IMG/VR virus record: IMGVR_UViG_3300044681_000488
Coordinates: 1-34,169 of that record
Length of the DNA stretch: 34,169 nucleotides
Source of the DNA: a virus
Reading direction: 5' to 3' (one strand)
The position numbers and the translations under genes were made by a program. Below the pieces are notes generated by a model that ran no database searches, was not told the origin of the DNA, and saw only the letters and a program-made list of their open reading frames with translations. Within the stretch, counting starts at the first letter, position 1. The number at the start of each line of letters is the position of its first letter. Of the stretch, positions 16,729 to 26,563 are shown piece by piece.

Positions 16729-17053
16729 AAATACTTTAGAGCTTATTAGCACTATTACTGAATTTAATGATCTGCATGAGTTTATGAAGGATGATCATTT
16801 AGACAAGGCCCTCGCTATAGTGGTAAAATTATTAATGAACCCAGATGTTCCTTCAGCCAAATCTCCAATGCTTATTATGGAGCTACAAGCAATGTCAACT
16901 AAGTTTGCAGTCATGGCTTCGTACTACTCCACTATTGCTAAGGATAAGGCTGGCACAGTTAATAACAACAAGAAGAATGTTTATTATTCAGTAAAGGAGT
17001 CCATAGACAAACTTGTAGATGCACTTAAGTATGTCGTTAGGTACAATTCATAA
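16718..17053 (+). CDS. Hypothetical helical protein upstream of the Cas4-like nuclease
   Basis: A 111-residue, mostly alpha-helical protein. The start is set at ATG 16718, which has an AAGGAGA ribosome site at 16708-16714; an upstream in-frame codon at 16664 lacks one. No family is recognised. It abuts the Cas4-like gene without a gap, so it may assist that nuclease, but this is position-based. Confidence 0.6.
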   Translation: MEDKNTLELISTITEFNDLHEFMKDDHLDKALAIVVKLLMNPDVPSAKSPMLIMELQAMSTKFAVMASYYSTIAKDKAGTVNNNKKNVYYSVKESIDKLVDALKYVVRYNS

Positions 17054-17845
17054 ATGGCTAGAGATATTGTAAAGAATCTTAAATTTAAAAAGCATACTGG
17101 AAAGCATTTTGACCCAGAACTTTTTGCACAGTTGCTTGATGAGTCATATAGAAAAACTAAACGTGCAGATGGAGAGATGACTAAAAAGTCATTTAGCCCA
17201 AGCTCTTTGGGATACGGACACGGAACCTGCCCAAGGTACTGGTATATGGCATTTAGTGGCGCTATGTTCATTGATGACAATGATGCTGTCTCTGTTGCTA
17301 ATATGGCACAAGGCACACAAGCTCATGAAAGATTGCAAAAGCTCATATCAACCATGCCGCAATTTGTTGCAGAAGAAGAAGAGATAGTTAATGAGTACCC
17401 ACCTATCCGTGGGTTTATTGATCTTATTATGGAGTATGATGGAGAGACTGTAATAGGTGAAATTAAAACAGCTAAGCAAGAGGTCTGGGATACTAGACAA
17501 GCTGAAATGAAGTCTTCTGCCAATCATATGCTGCAACTTTTGACTTACATGAAATTAAAAAATGCCAAAGAGGGCTTCTTCTTGTATGAAAATAAAAACA
17601 CACAAGAGCTGCTTGTAATCCCAATATCTATGAACGAAAAAAATAAAAAGATTATTGAGGACACATTCCTTTGGATGCAGGAAGTTTGGGATAATTTTCA
17701 ATCAGGAGATTTACCAATGAGACCAGCAGGGTCTACTAAATCCAAGATGCCTTGCACTTATTGTCCAATTAAAAAAGAATGCTACGATAAGGCAACCCCT
17801 GTTGGCACAGTACAAATAGAATTATTTGAGGTTCCAAAGATATGA
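17054..17845 (+). CDS. Cas4/RecB-type PD-(D/E)XK exonuclease with Fe-S cysteines
   Basis: A 263-residue nuclease. The core motifs are in order: AHERL, then GFIDLIM (Asp), GEIKTA (Glu-x-Lys) and HMLQLLTYM (Gln motif). Four cysteines, Cys59 (GTCPR) and Cys234, Cys237 and Cys243 (CTYCPIKKEC), have the one-plus-three layout that holds a 4Fe-4S cluster in Cas4 and AddB-type enzymes. Phage Cas4 homologues usually work in DNA end processing for recombination, not in CRISPR. No CRISPR array or other cas gene is present. The gene sits between recA and the RuvC-like gene, which supports a recombination role. Confidence 0.85.
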   Translation: MARDIVKNLKFKKHTGKHFDPELFAQLLDESYRKTKRADGEMTKKSFSPSSLGYGHGTCPRYWYMAFSGAMFIDDNDAVSVANMAQGTQAHERLQKLISTMPQFVAEEEEIVNEYPPIRGFIDLIMEYDGETVIGEIKTAKQEVWDTRQAEMKSSANHMLQLLTYMKLKNAKEGFFLYENKNTQELLVIPISMNEKNKKIIEDTFLWMQEVWDNFQSGDLPMRPAGSTKSKMPCTYCPIKKECYDKATPVGTVQIELFEVPKI

Positions 17846-18129
17846 TATGCTTTAACTCAAGTTGCAAAATAGAGTTTGAGGCAAAGACTCATAATCAAAA
17901 ATATTGTTCAGATGAGTGCTGTAGAATTGCCACCAATCGTAGAATAATGGAAAAGTATTATGAGAAAAAGGCGATTAAAAATGGCGCCGTAAGAAATTGC
18001 AAAAAGTGTAAGGCTCAATTAAGTAGATATAATGCTGTTGATATATGTCAACAGTGTGAGCATTCTACAAAGATTAAATCAAAAAATAAACTAGATGGGT
18101 TGATCGATGAGATTAAACGAATTAATTAA
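17842..18129 (+). CDS. Protein with two zinc-finger clusters
   Basis: A 95-residue protein that starts in an ATGA overlap with the nuclease gene. Two cysteine clusters are seen. The first is CFNSSC followed by HNQKYCSDECC, similar to the zinc knuckle of small phage zinc-ribbon proteins. The second is CKKC and CQQC, separated by 18 residues. The C-terminus is basic and helical. It probably binds nucleic acid or a partner of the recombination set. It overlaps the RuvC-like gene by 23 nt. Confidence 0.62.
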   Translation: MICFNSSCKIEFEAKTHNQKYCSDECCRIATNRRIMEKYYEKKAIKNGAVRNCKKCKAQLSRYNAVDICQQCEHSTKIKSKNKLDGLIDEIKRIN

Positions 18130-18673
18130 AACAAAAGCCTATAGAGTTTTGGGTATTGATGCTTCTACAAATTCTATTGCATTTTGTCTTTTAGAAAACA
18201 ATGTCCCATTAAAATGGGGTAAAATAAACATCGAAGGATCCGATATTTATGAGAAAATTTATGATGCAAAAGTTAAAATGTCAGTAATGCTTGAAGAGTT
18301 AAAGTCAGATTATATTGCTGTTGAGGGAGCGGTACTTGTCAGATCGCCTGATGCTGTGATAAAATTATCATATGTCTATGGAGTTGTTATTGCTGAGCTT
18401 ATGTCTACTGGCGCTAAGGTTATTACAATTAGCCCTACCGCATGGCAGGCGCACATTGGCAACAAAAATCCAACGAAAGATGAGAAGTCTAGAATAAGAG
18501 CCGAACATCCTGGATATGCAGACTCGTGGTATAAAAATCAATTAAGAAATATGCGAAAACAAAGAACAGCAGACTACTTTAACGAAAAGTATGGTCTTAC
18601 CCTATCAGATTTCGACGTGGCAGATAGCTTTGGAATTGCATATTATGCAAATGAGGTGCTAACAAAAAGATGA
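18107..18673 (+). CDS. RuvC-like Holliday junction resolvase
   Basis: A 188-residue RNase H-fold endonuclease. The acidic active site can be followed as Asp18 in LGIDAST, Glu73 in IAVEGA, and Asp170/Asp173 in FDVADSFG, matching the RuvC order D-E-D-D. Length is close to bacterial RuvC (about 173). It should cut branched DNA left by recombination or replication before packaging. A late insertion of basic residues (RNMRKQR) may contact DNA. It overlaps the zinc protein upstream by 23 nt and the small HTH gene downstream as ATGA. Confidence 0.82.
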   Translation: MRLNELIKTKAYRVLGIDASTNSIAFCLLENNVPLKWGKINIEGSDIYEKIYDAKVKMSVMLEELKSDYIAVEGAVLVRSPDAVIKLSYVYGVVIAELMSTGAKVITISPTAWQAHIGNKNPTKDEKSRIRAEHPGYADSWYKNQLRNMRKQRTADYFNEKYGLTLSDFDVADSFGIAYYANEVLTKR

Positions 18674-18816
18674 AACTGTATCAAAGTAAAGATTGGTTAT
18701 ATAGAAGGTATGTGGTACAAAGAAAAACAGTTACAGAGATTGCAGCTGAATGTAAGGTTTCTGCTATGACTATACAGAGACACTTAGAAAAGTTTGAACT
18801 AATTAAAAGGAGATAA
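18670..18816 (+). CDS. 48-residue helix-turn-helix protein
   Basis: An ORF of 48 residues in ATGA overlap with the resolvase gene. TVTEIAAECKVSAMTIQRHLEKF (two parts: EIAAECKVS and MTIQRHL) has the pattern of a helix-turn-helix of the resolvase/Hin C-terminal type: an alanine-rich first helix, a turn, and a polar recognition helix. The rest is basic. It could be a minimal DNA-binding regulator. Its target is unknown. Confidence 0.62.
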   Translation: MKLYQSKDWLYRRYVVQRKTVTEIAAECKVSAMTIQRHLEKFELIKRR

Positions 18817-18817
18817 G

Positions 18818-19144
18818 ATGGCGGATTTTCCAAACAGAGAAAATGGTTTTCAAGCCTGGGTTACAGACCTTCAGTTACTTGGTGTAGATGCACCAGCAGG
18901 AAACAGAATAATTACTGAGTGTCTTGAGATTGCAGAAATGCTAATAAATAAAAATAGATCCTACGGGAACTCAGCGCTTGACCCAATTCGTATTTTTTCA
19001 AAGGCGGGACCAAGAGAGCAACTGCATGTTCGTATAGATGATAAATTAAACAGGCTCATGAAGGGCACAGATTACCCAGGAGATAATGATATAGATGATT
19101 TAATTGGGTATTTGATACTGTTAAAAATAGCCAAGTCAAGTTGA
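18818..19144 (+). CDS. DUF1599-like protein (nucleotide modification-associated domain 1)
   Basis: A 108-residue protein with an AAGGAGAT ribosome site. The block NKNRSYGNSALDP, then FSKAGPREQLHVRIDDKLNRL, and the later DDLIGYLILL, match my memory of DUF1599 proteins. These are MazG-related all-alpha proteins linked to nucleotide metabolism or modified bases. The acidic residues around RIDDKLNRL and DIDDLIGY would be the metal site. It is the last gene before the promoter of the terminase genes. Confidence 0.68.
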   Translation: MADFPNRENGFQAWVTDLQLLGVDAPAGNRIITECLEIAEMLINKNRSYGNSALDPIRIFSKAGPREQLHVRIDDKLNRLMKGTDYPGDNDIDDLIGYLILLKIAKSS

Positions 19145-19169
19145 TTTTTTAGTCAACTAGGATTATAAT
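19141..19169 (+). promoter_or_regulatory. Promoter for the terminase genes
   Basis: TTGATT (19141-19146), 17 nt, then TATAAT (19164-19169). The start codon is 8 nt further at 19178, so the mRNA would have almost no leader. The -35 overlaps a short inverted repeat (AGTTGA 19139-19144 with TCAACT 19153-19158), which could end upstream transcripts or bind a regulator. Confidence 0.68.
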
Positions 19170-19177
19170 AGTATATT

Positions 19178-19720
19178 ATGAGTGAAATAGAACCATCTGT
19201 CCATTTTGACAGAATGAATAAAGTAGTCGAAGAGCTACTAAAAGGAAATACGCCAGGACAGATAGCCACGATAACGGGCTTCAATAGAAAAGAAGTTGTT
19301 GAGCTAATTGATGAGTGGAAGTCTGTTGTTCACAATGATAGCAACATGCGTGATAGAGCCAGAGAAGCTATCTCAGGGGCAGATCAGCATTACGCCATGC
19401 TTATTCAAGAAGCATGGAAAACTGTTCAGCAGGCTGACCTTCAAGATGCCTTAAATGTAAAAGCAACAACGCTTAAGCTTATTGCAGATATAGAGGCAAA
19501 AAGAATTGGAATGCTTCAGTCTGTTGGCGTTTTAGAAAATACTGAAATTGCAGCACAAATTGCTGAGACAGAAAAAAAGCAAGAGCTTCTAGTAGGTATT
19601 TTAAAAGAAGTAACAGCTCAATGTTCTCATTGCAAACTAGAAGTTGCAAAAAGATTGTCTCAAATTACTGGAGTAGTAGAGGCAGTTGTAATCCATCCAG
19701 AGGTTGCAGATGGAATTTGA
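19178..19720 (+). CDS. Probable terminase small subunit
   Basis: A 180-residue protein immediately upstream of the large terminase. Residues about 17-50 form a helix-turn-helix (LLKGNTPGQIATITGFNRKEV), used by small terminases to recognise the packaging site. Long helices (about 60-130) would form the oligomer core. A Cys pair (CSHC) near residue 150 is unusual. The call rests on the HTH, size and position, not on a family signature. The next start lies within its last 11 nt. Confidence 0.68.
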   Translation: MSEIEPSVHFDRMNKVVEELLKGNTPGQIATITGFNRKEVVELIDEWKSVVHNDSNMRDRAREAISGADQHYAMLIQEAWKTVQQADLQDALNVKATTLKLIADIEAKRIGMLQSVGVLENTEIAAQIAETEKKQELLVGILKEVTAQCSHCKLEVAKRLSQITGVVEAVVIHPEVADGI

Positions 19721-21512
19721 TTTTAATGATTTTATTGATATTCTTGATGGAGAAGAGTTTGAGGAAAGGCCAGTAGACCTTAGGACATTTGTAACTGATC
19801 CAAACTATTTAGGTCTTCCTCCTCTATCAGATTATCAATATACATTAATTGAAAAGTCTTCTCAGATTTATAAAGAGTCCACACTGATTAAGCTTTTTGG
19901 AGAAGTAGAAGGTAAGCGCATGTTTAAGCAAACATGCAATGAAGTAATTGCTCAGCTTGGTAAGGGTTCTGGAAAAGACTATACGGCTACAATTTCTGTT
20001 TCCTACATGGTTTACTTGTTGTTATGCTTAAAAGATCCAGCATCGTATTATGGCAAACCTCCAGGCGACACAATTGATATATTAAATATTGCTATAAATG
20101 CTCAGCAAGCAAATAACGTATTCTTTAAAGGATTTAAAACAAGAGTTGAGCGCTGCCCATGGTTTATTGGAAAGTATGAGCCTAAGGCGTCTGAAATAAA
20201 GTTTGATAAAAACATAACAGTACACTCAGGCCACTCACAAAGAGAAGCCTGGGAAGGTTATAACGTTATTACTGTTATTCTAGATGAGATTTCAGGTTTT
20301 TCAATAGAGAGCACCTCAGGTCACGACCAAGCAAAAACAGCTGATGCTATATACGACATGTATCGTGCCTCTGTTATTTCTCGTTTTCCAGACTACGGAA
20401 AAGTTATCCTACTCTCTTTTCCACGTTTTAAAAATGATCCAATTCAAAAATTTTATGAATCTGTTATTGCAGAAAAAGAAACTGTGTTGAGATCTGAAAG
20501 ATTAAAGATGGATGAGGATCTTCCAGATGGCACGGATGGTAACGAAATAACAGTAGAGTGGGAAGAAGATCATATTATTTCTTATGCCATTCCTAAAGTT
20601 TATGCTATTAAGAGACCGTCTTGGGAAGTAAACCCAACTAAAAAAATTAATGACTACAAGGTAGAATTTTATAAAAATATGCCTGACGCTTTAGGGCGAT
20701 TTGCCTGCATGCCTCCAGAAATGATTGATGCTTTTTTTAAGTCTCGTGAAAAAATTGAAAAAGCTTTTAACAATACTGCAATAGCTGTTGACTCATTTGG
20801 TAGGTTAGAGCCATGGTTTGCTCCAGATCCAGATAAAGAATATTTTATTCACGTTGACCTTGCACAAAAACATGACCATTGTGCTGTATCTATGTCTCAT
20901 GTTCAGAAATGGGTAAACGTAAAGGTTACTGAAACTTATTCTCAACCAGCTCCTATAGTTGAGGTTGACGCAGTAAGATATTGGACTCCAACACCAGATA
21001 AATCTGTTGATTTTACAGAAGTAAAAGATTACATCTTGTCTCTTAGAACTGCAGGGTTTAAGATTAGACTATGTACATTTGACAGATGGAATTCTCACGA
21101 TATGATGCAGCAGTTAAAGCAGTATGGAATTAATACAGAAATTTTGTCGGTAGCGAAAAAACATTATGATGACATGGCGATGGTGGTACTGGAAGAACGT
21201 CTTCACGGTCCACATATTCCTTTATTGATAGATGAATTGTTGCAGCTTAAAATAATGAAAGATAAGGTAGACCACCCAAGAAGAGGTTCGAAGGACTTGG
21301 CGGATGCCGTATGCGGATCTATTTTTAATGCAATCAGTATGACAAGACCAAATATGAATCAAGAGATAGACATTCATACTTACGAATCAATGTCTTTTGA
21401 TGATGATTTTGGCAAAGAAGCAGACGGAGAGGTGCATCATTACAATATGATTCGTGCCCCAAGAATGCCAGAACATTTAAAAGAAGCAATGGATAGGATG
21501 CAAATACTATGA
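19710..21512 (+). CDS. Terminase large subunit (packaging ATPase/nuclease)
   Basis: A 600-residue packaging motor. I choose ATG 19710, which has AGAGG at 19699-19703 with a 6-nt spacer, over TTG 19704, which has no room for one. The ATPase shows a Walker A variant LGKGSGKD (Gly84 to Asp90) and a Walker B with Asp192-Glu193 (VILDEIS). The RNase H-like nuclease shows Asp383 (FIHVDLAQKHDH) and the pair Asp529/Asp532 (KDLADAVCG). It should translocate DNA into the prohead and cut it. It overlaps the small Cys-rich gene as ATGA. It lies far from the tail genes in the window, and no portal or capsid gene is present here. Confidence 0.9.
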   Translation: MEFDFNDFIDILDGEEFEERPVDLRTFVTDPNYLGLPPLSDYQYTLIEKSSQIYKESTLIKLFGEVEGKRMFKQTCNEVIAQLGKGSGKDYTATISVSYMVYLLLCLKDPASYYGKPPGDTIDILNIAINAQQANNVFFKGFKTRVERCPWFIGKYEPKASEIKFDKNITVHSGHSQREAWEGYNVITVILDEISGFSIESTSGHDQAKTADAIYDMYRASVISRFPDYGKVILLSFPRFKNDPIQKFYESVIAEKETVLRSERLKMDEDLPDGTDGNEITVEWEEDHIISYAIPKVYAIKRPSWEVNPTKKINDYKVEFYKNMPDALGRFACMPPEMIDAFFKSREKIEKAFNNTAIAVDSFGRLEPWFAPDPDKEYFIHVDLAQKHDHCAVSMSHVQKWVNVKVTETYSQPAPIVEVDAVRYWTPTPDKSVDFTEVKDYILSLRTAGFKIRLCTFDRWNSHDMMQQLKQYGINTEILSVAKKHYDDMAMVVLEERLHGPHIPLLIDELLQLKIMKDKVDHPRRGSKDLADAVCGSIFNAISMTRPNMNQEIDIHTYESMSFDDDFGKEADGEVHHYNMIRAPRMPEHLKEAMDRMQIL

Positions 21513-21742
21513 GTGAATATCAAGAACAAGCAAAATTATGTAAATGTTGCACAAAACACGTTCCACTACCAACAGTAATGAAAGAGTATGCGGGAGAAAC
21601 AGTTTGTCCAACAACTTATCATAATATAATTGAGTATAAAAGAATATGGGAATCGTATGGTAAAAAACCAATGGGAAGCATACGTAAACATTTTTCTGAA
21701 TACGTTCAGTCTGTAGTTGAAAAAACTATTGACAATAACTGA
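21509..21742 (+). CDS. Small cysteine-containing protein after terminase
   Basis: A 77-residue protein in ATGA overlap with the large terminase gene. CKCC at residues 11-14 and one Cys in TVCPTTYH could bind a metal. The rest is helical and charged (YKRIWESYGKKPMG). No family is recognised. It is the last gene before the tRNA promoter, and the -35 of that promoter overlaps its 3' end. Confidence 0.58.
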   Translation: MSEYQEQAKLCKCCTKHVPLPTVMKEYAGETVCPTTYHNIIEYKRIWESYGKKPMGSIRKHFSEYVQSVVEKTIDNN

Positions 21743-21758
21743 TCAAATATACTATACT
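21729..21758 (+). promoter_or_regulatory. Promoter of the tRNA/katG unit
   Basis: TTGACA at 21729-21734 and TATACT at 21753-21758 are separated by 18 nt. The tRNA(CAT) begins at 21768, about 9 nt after the -10. No other strong promoter was seen before katG, so this one may drive all tRNAs and katG as one processed transcript. Confidence 0.62.
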
Positions 21759-21767
21759 ACTAACTAG

Positions 21768-21841
21768 GCGCTAATAGCTTAGTTGGTTAAAGCCCCGAAC
21801 TCATAATTCGGTAATCGTAGGTTCAAGTCCTACTTAGCGCA
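21768..21841 (+). tRNA. tRNA with CAT anticodon (elongator Met, or Ile2)
   Basis: Full cloverleaf. Acceptor stem GCGCTAA/TTAGCGC with discriminator A; D stem GCTT/AAGC; anticodon stem CCGAA/TTCGG with loop CTCATAA (anticodon at 21802-21804); T arm GTAGG-TTCAAGT-CCTAC. The first pair is G1-C72, so it is not an initiator of the usual bacterial type. CAT can be elongator Met or, if the C is lysidinylated, Ile for ATA codons; sequence alone does not settle this. CCA is not encoded. Confidence 0.92.
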
Positions 21842-21852
21842 CAGGAGGAAAT

Positions 21853-22137
21853 ATGGACGAAGATATGTTGCAGATGTATATTGAGATGGGTGTAATTAAC
21901 ATCTCTGGAGTAGATGAAAATGGCGAATTCATATTTACTATTGATGAAAGTGCAAAAGAAATAGCTCCTGAATTGTGGGAAGCCCACACAAGTTTTATTG
22001 ATGCAACCTTGATTGATTTATTTGAAAAGGGATTGCTTGACGTAGAGTATGATGAAAACCTTGAAGCGCATATGGAATTAAGCGAAGAAGGAAAACGTGT
22101 TGCAAAGGAATTAGGATTAATCGAATTAGATGAATAG
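21853..22137 (+). CDS. Hypothetical acidic protein inside the tRNA cluster
   Basis: A 94-residue, strongly acidic protein with an AGGAGG ribosome site starting 2 nt after the tRNA end. Two short beta segments (INISGVDENGEFIFTID) precede helices. The C-terminal part (HMELSEEGKRVAKELGLIEL) resembles the winged-helix end of small regulatory proteins. No family is recognised. It is probably translated from the tRNA precursor transcript. Confidence 0.62.
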   Translation: MDEDMLQMYIEMGVINISGVDENGEFIFTIDESAKEIAPELWEAHTSFIDATLIDLFEKGLLDVEYDENLEAHMELSEEGKRVAKELGLIELDE

Positions 22138-22147
22138 CAATATTAAT

Positions 22148-22220
22148 GCCCTAGTAGCTCAGCGGATAGAGCGAGACTCTTCTAAGGTCTGCGTCGGAGG
22201 TTCGATTCCTTCCTAGGGCA
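22148..22220 (+). tRNA. tRNA-Arg (TCT)
   Basis: Acceptor stem GCCCTAG/CTAGGGC with discriminator A; anticodon stem AGACT/GGTCT and loop CTTCTAA, anticodon TCT at 22181-22183, reading AGA. AGA is a frequent Arg codon in many genes of this window, so it fits the phage's codon need. CCA is not encoded. Confidence 0.92.
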
Positions 22221-22223
22221 CAT

Positions 22224-24368
<2,145 letters not shown>

Positions 24369-24402
24369 TAGTATGTCCTAGGTAAGACTTTAAACTGCCT
24401 AT

Positions 24403-24476
24403 GGTCCATTAGCTCAGTTGGTTAGAGCGCTACCCTGTCACGGTAGAGGTCGACGGTTCAAGTCCGTTATGGATCG
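24403..24476 (+). tRNA. tRNA-Asp (GTC)
   Basis: Acceptor stem GGTCCAT/ATGGATC (with one G-T pair) and discriminator G; anticodon stem CTACC/GGTAG and loop CTGTCAC, anticodon GTC at 24437-24439; T arm GACGG-TTCAAGT-CCGTT. It begins 34 nt after the katG stop. CCA is not encoded. Confidence 0.92.
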
Positions 24477-24480
24477 CTCA

Positions 24481-24552
24481 GCCCCCCTAGCTCAGTGGTA
24501 GAGCATCCGCCTTGTAAGCGGAAGGTCGTCAGTTCAATCCTGACGGAGGGCT
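24481..24552 (+). tRNA. tRNA-Thr (TGT)
   Basis: Acceptor strands GCCCCCC and GGAGGGC with discriminator T; D stem GCTC/GAGC; anticodon stem TCCGC/GCGGA and loop CTTGTAA, anticodon TGT at 24513-24515; T arm GTCAG-TTCAATC-CTGAC. Position 5:68 of the acceptor stem is a C-A mismatch, which is odd in an otherwise regular tRNA. It starts 4 nt after tRNA-Asp. Confidence 0.9.
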
Positions 24553-24572
24553 CCAGTCTAAATAAAGACTGG
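24553..24572 (+). terminator. Hairpin after the tRNA cluster, probable terminator
   Basis: CCAGTCT (24553-24559) and AGACTGG (24566-24572) form a 7-bp stem, followed by CTTATATATTTT. It abuts the tRNA-Thr 3' end and would end the tRNA/katG transcript. The next promoter lies just downstream. Confidence 0.62.
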
Positions 24573-24589
24573 CTTATATATTTTAAGAA

Positions 24590-24598
24590 TGGTATAAT
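24590..24598 (+). promoter_or_regulatory. Extended -10, leaderless promoter for oxygenase gene
   Basis: TGGTATAAT (hexamer 24593-24598) is a perfect extended -10. The start codon at 24605 follows after exactly 6 nt (CGTATA), so transcription is expected to begin at the A of ATG. There is no ribosome site upstream. No -35 of note was found. Confidence 0.68.
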
Positions 24599-24604
24599 CG
24601 TATA

Positions 24605-25267
24605 ATGGAAAAAATAATACATAAACAAGATGTAGTAGAATACCAATCCGTATTTACTAAAGAGGAATGTTCTAATTTTATATCCTATTGGAACAGCCTA
24701 GATGATTGGATGCTTTCTTGTTTTCCAGGCATGTATACCATTTCTGGCAAAAAGCCAAACGAGGGCGCTGGAAAAGAACTTGTATTTCAAGCTAAAGACA
24801 AAATGCATAAACTTGCAGAAGAAGTGTTTAGTAAAAAATTAAAGCCATTAACTCTTAGCACACATAAGTGGACCCCAGGAGCTTGGGCAGCAGATCATGC
24901 AGATAATGCCGAACTTGATGGAACCCCTAATGCATGGAAAGAAAATAAACTTGTTGCAATCGTCTATTTAAACGACGATTATGAAGGCGGAAAATTAACA
25001 TTTAGAGATCATAAAATAGGAATAAAACCAACTACTGGGAATGTAATAGTGTTTGGAGTTGGAATAGACAACGTACACGCAGTTACAGAAATATTGGGGG
25101 GAGACAGATATACAATGATGTGCTCCTTTGATTTTGAAGATTCGGTTTATGATGAAGACCTGCAGGCTCAAAAAGAATCTGTTTATGGAGCCCAGGAAGA
25201 TTTAAGAAAACAGTGGGCTGAGGGAATATTGATGCCTAAAACTACCGCCACTGACCCAACAATTTGA
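24605..25267 (+). CDS. Fe(II)/2-oxoglutarate oxygenase, prolyl-4-hydroxylase-like
   Basis: A 220-residue oxygenase with a complete iron and cosubstrate site: His98-x-Asp100 (AADHADNAE), His158 (NVHAVTEI) and Arg168 (GGDRYTMM). The strand order, with VAIVYLNDDYEGGKLTF before the second His, is that of prolyl-4-hydroxylase-like enzymes. These use Fe(II), O2 and 2-oxoglutarate to hydroxylate protein or small substrates, and are found in several large phages. The substrate is unknown. The gene appears to have a leaderless promoter and is followed by another one before dps1. Confidence 0.82.
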   Translation: MEKIIHKQDVVEYQSVFTKEECSNFISYWNSLDDWMLSCFPGMYTISGKKPNEGAGKELVFQAKDKMHKLAEEVFSKKLKPLTLSTHKWTPGAWAADHADNAELDGTPNAWKENKLVAIVYLNDDYEGGKLTFRDHKIGIKPTTGNVIVFGVGIDNVHAVTEILGGDRYTMMCSFDFEDSVYDEDLQAQKESVYGAQEDLRKQWAEGILMPKTTATDPTI

Positions 25268-25276
25268 TTATAGAAA

Positions 25277-25285
25277 TGGTATACT
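25277..25285 (+). promoter_or_regulatory. Extended -10, leaderless promoter for dps1
   Basis: TGGTATACT (hexamer 25280-25285) is followed by 6 nt (AGAATA) and the ATG at 25292. This is the same spacing as in front of the oxygenase gene. The stretch before the ATG has no GGAG-type site. Confidence 0.66.
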
Positions 25286-25291
25286 AGAATA

Positions 25292-25741
25292 ATGGAACAG
25301 TTAATATCTTTGTTAAAGAAATGGCAGGCAAATTCTTTTGTAATGTCTAATGCAGCCCACGGATTTCATTGGAACGTTGAGGGCCCTTTGTTTACACAAT
25401 ACCATGATTTCTTCGGTAAAATCTACAAGGATGTAGATGGCACAATAGATATTATTTCAGAGTGGTTAAGAAAATTTGACACTCAAGCGCCTTACACGCT
25501 TGGACAGCTGATGGTAAATCAGACAATGGTAGAAACTTTAACAACAAGCAATTCTCCAATAACAATGACAAAAGTTTTATTTGATGCAAACGAAATAATG
25601 CTGAATGACCTTACGGTATTATTTGGTGCAGCAACCCAAGCAGGTGAAGAAGGCCTAGCTAATTTTATATCTGAAAGACAAGACAGCCATAAAAAATGGC
25701 AATGGTGGCTTAAAGCAAGCTTAACACAAACAATTAACTAG
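25292..25741 (+). CDS. dps: Dps-like ferritin (Dps1), ferroxidase ligands present
   Basis: A 149-residue four-helix protein of the Dps family, which oxidises Fe(II) with H2O2, stores iron and can protect DNA. The dimer-interface ferroxidase ligands are all present with the spacing of well-studied Dps proteins: His26 (FHWNVEGP), His38 (TQYHDFF), Asp53 and Glu57 (TIDIISEW). The C-terminal helix carries WQWWLKASL. Length is typical (about 150-170). There is no long basic tail, so DNA binding is uncertain. The gene has its own leaderless promoter and is separated from a second Dps-like gene by a TauD-like oxygenase. Confidence 0.86.
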   Translation: MEQLISLLKKWQANSFVMSNAAHGFHWNVEGPLFTQYHDFFGKIYKDVDGTIDIISEWLRKFDTQAPYTLGQLMVNQTMVETLTTSNSPITMTKVLFDANEIMLNDLTVLFGAATQAGEEGLANFISERQDSHKKWQWWLKASLTQTIN

Positions 25742-25754
25742 AACGGAAAGTTAT

Positions 25755-26552
25755 ATGCAATACATTGAGGTCATCGAGTTTCCAGGTTTTGATGCAATAA
25801 AGGAAAATTTTCCATACTATAAGCAAAAATTTTTAGATTCAAAAATTTTAGCTTTTAGAAATGCTCACGCAGATTATTCTTTACAAGAGGACATAACAAG
25901 GTTTTTTGGTGATAAGCTAGACTGGTATCCAAATAATACAGTACCAAATAGATCAGACTACATAGAGGATCACCATAAGCATATGCTAGGACCAACAATT
26001 GCAACAAAAGATGAATGGATGCTAGGTTGGCATATTGAGTGGGTAGAAAACGAAAACGATTCGTTTAGAGCTGGCATATGGAACATGACTAAGTTTGATT
26101 GCGAGCCAGACACGGGTAACACATGTTTTGTAGATATGACTAGTTTATATAATTCATTGAAGCCAGAAGAGCAAGAATTTCTTGACAAATGTGTAGTTTT
26201 ATTAGATGCTCAAGGTAGAAATGTTCAGTATTCTTATATTAAAAAGCACTGGATTACTGGTGAAAAAACATTGAGGACCTTTTGTGGCAATTATGGATTT
26301 ACTACTTTAAAAGAATACGACGGAAGACATTTTACAGATGGTGAATTAAAAGAGTTTGAAAGAATACACGGTCAAATAATTGATAACGTGTGGAACAATA
26401 AAGATATAAGAATGGTACATCAATGGCAAAAGGGTGATCTATTGATACCAGATTTGTTTAAGCTTGCTCATGCAGTAACAGGCGGGTTTGTTCAAAATCA
26501 AAGACAGTTAGACGGAATGTTTGCAAAAGCAAACCCGTGGTCATTTAGATAA
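25755..26552 (+). CDS. TauD/TfdA-like Fe(II)/2-oxoglutarate dioxygenase
   Basis: A 265-residue enzyme of the TauD/TfdA type. The iron site can be read as His93-x-Glu95 (GWHIEWVE), with the distal His239 (KLAHAVTGG) and Arg250 (NQRQLDGMF) for 2-oxoglutarate. The segment TGNTCFVDMTSLYNSL matches the conserved region that follows the first motif in this family. Members oxidise small molecules such as taurine or betaine-like compounds, but the substrate here is unknown. An acidic Glu replaces the more common Asp in the facial triad. It lies between the two Dps-like genes and has a GGAAAG ribosome site. Confidence 0.76.
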   Translation: MQYIEVIEFPGFDAIKENFPYYKQKFLDSKILAFRNAHADYSLQEDITRFFGDKLDWYPNNTVPNRSDYIEDHHKHMLGPTIATKDEWMLGWHIEWVENENDSFRAGIWNMTKFDCEPDTGNTCFVDMTSLYNSLKPEEQEFLDKCVVLLDAQGRNVQYSYIKKHWITGEKTLRTFCGNYGFTTLKEYDGRHFTDGELKEFERIHGQIIDNVWNNKDIRMVHQWQKGDLLIPDLFKLAHAVTGGFVQNQRQLDGMFAKANPWSFR

Positions 26553-26563
26553 AAGAGGGTATA

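Noticed and set aside
17054-17845. CRISPR-Cas system suggested by the Cas4-like nuclease
   Set aside because: No repeat-spacer array and no cas1, cas2 or effector gene were seen. Phage Cas4 homologues usually serve recombination.
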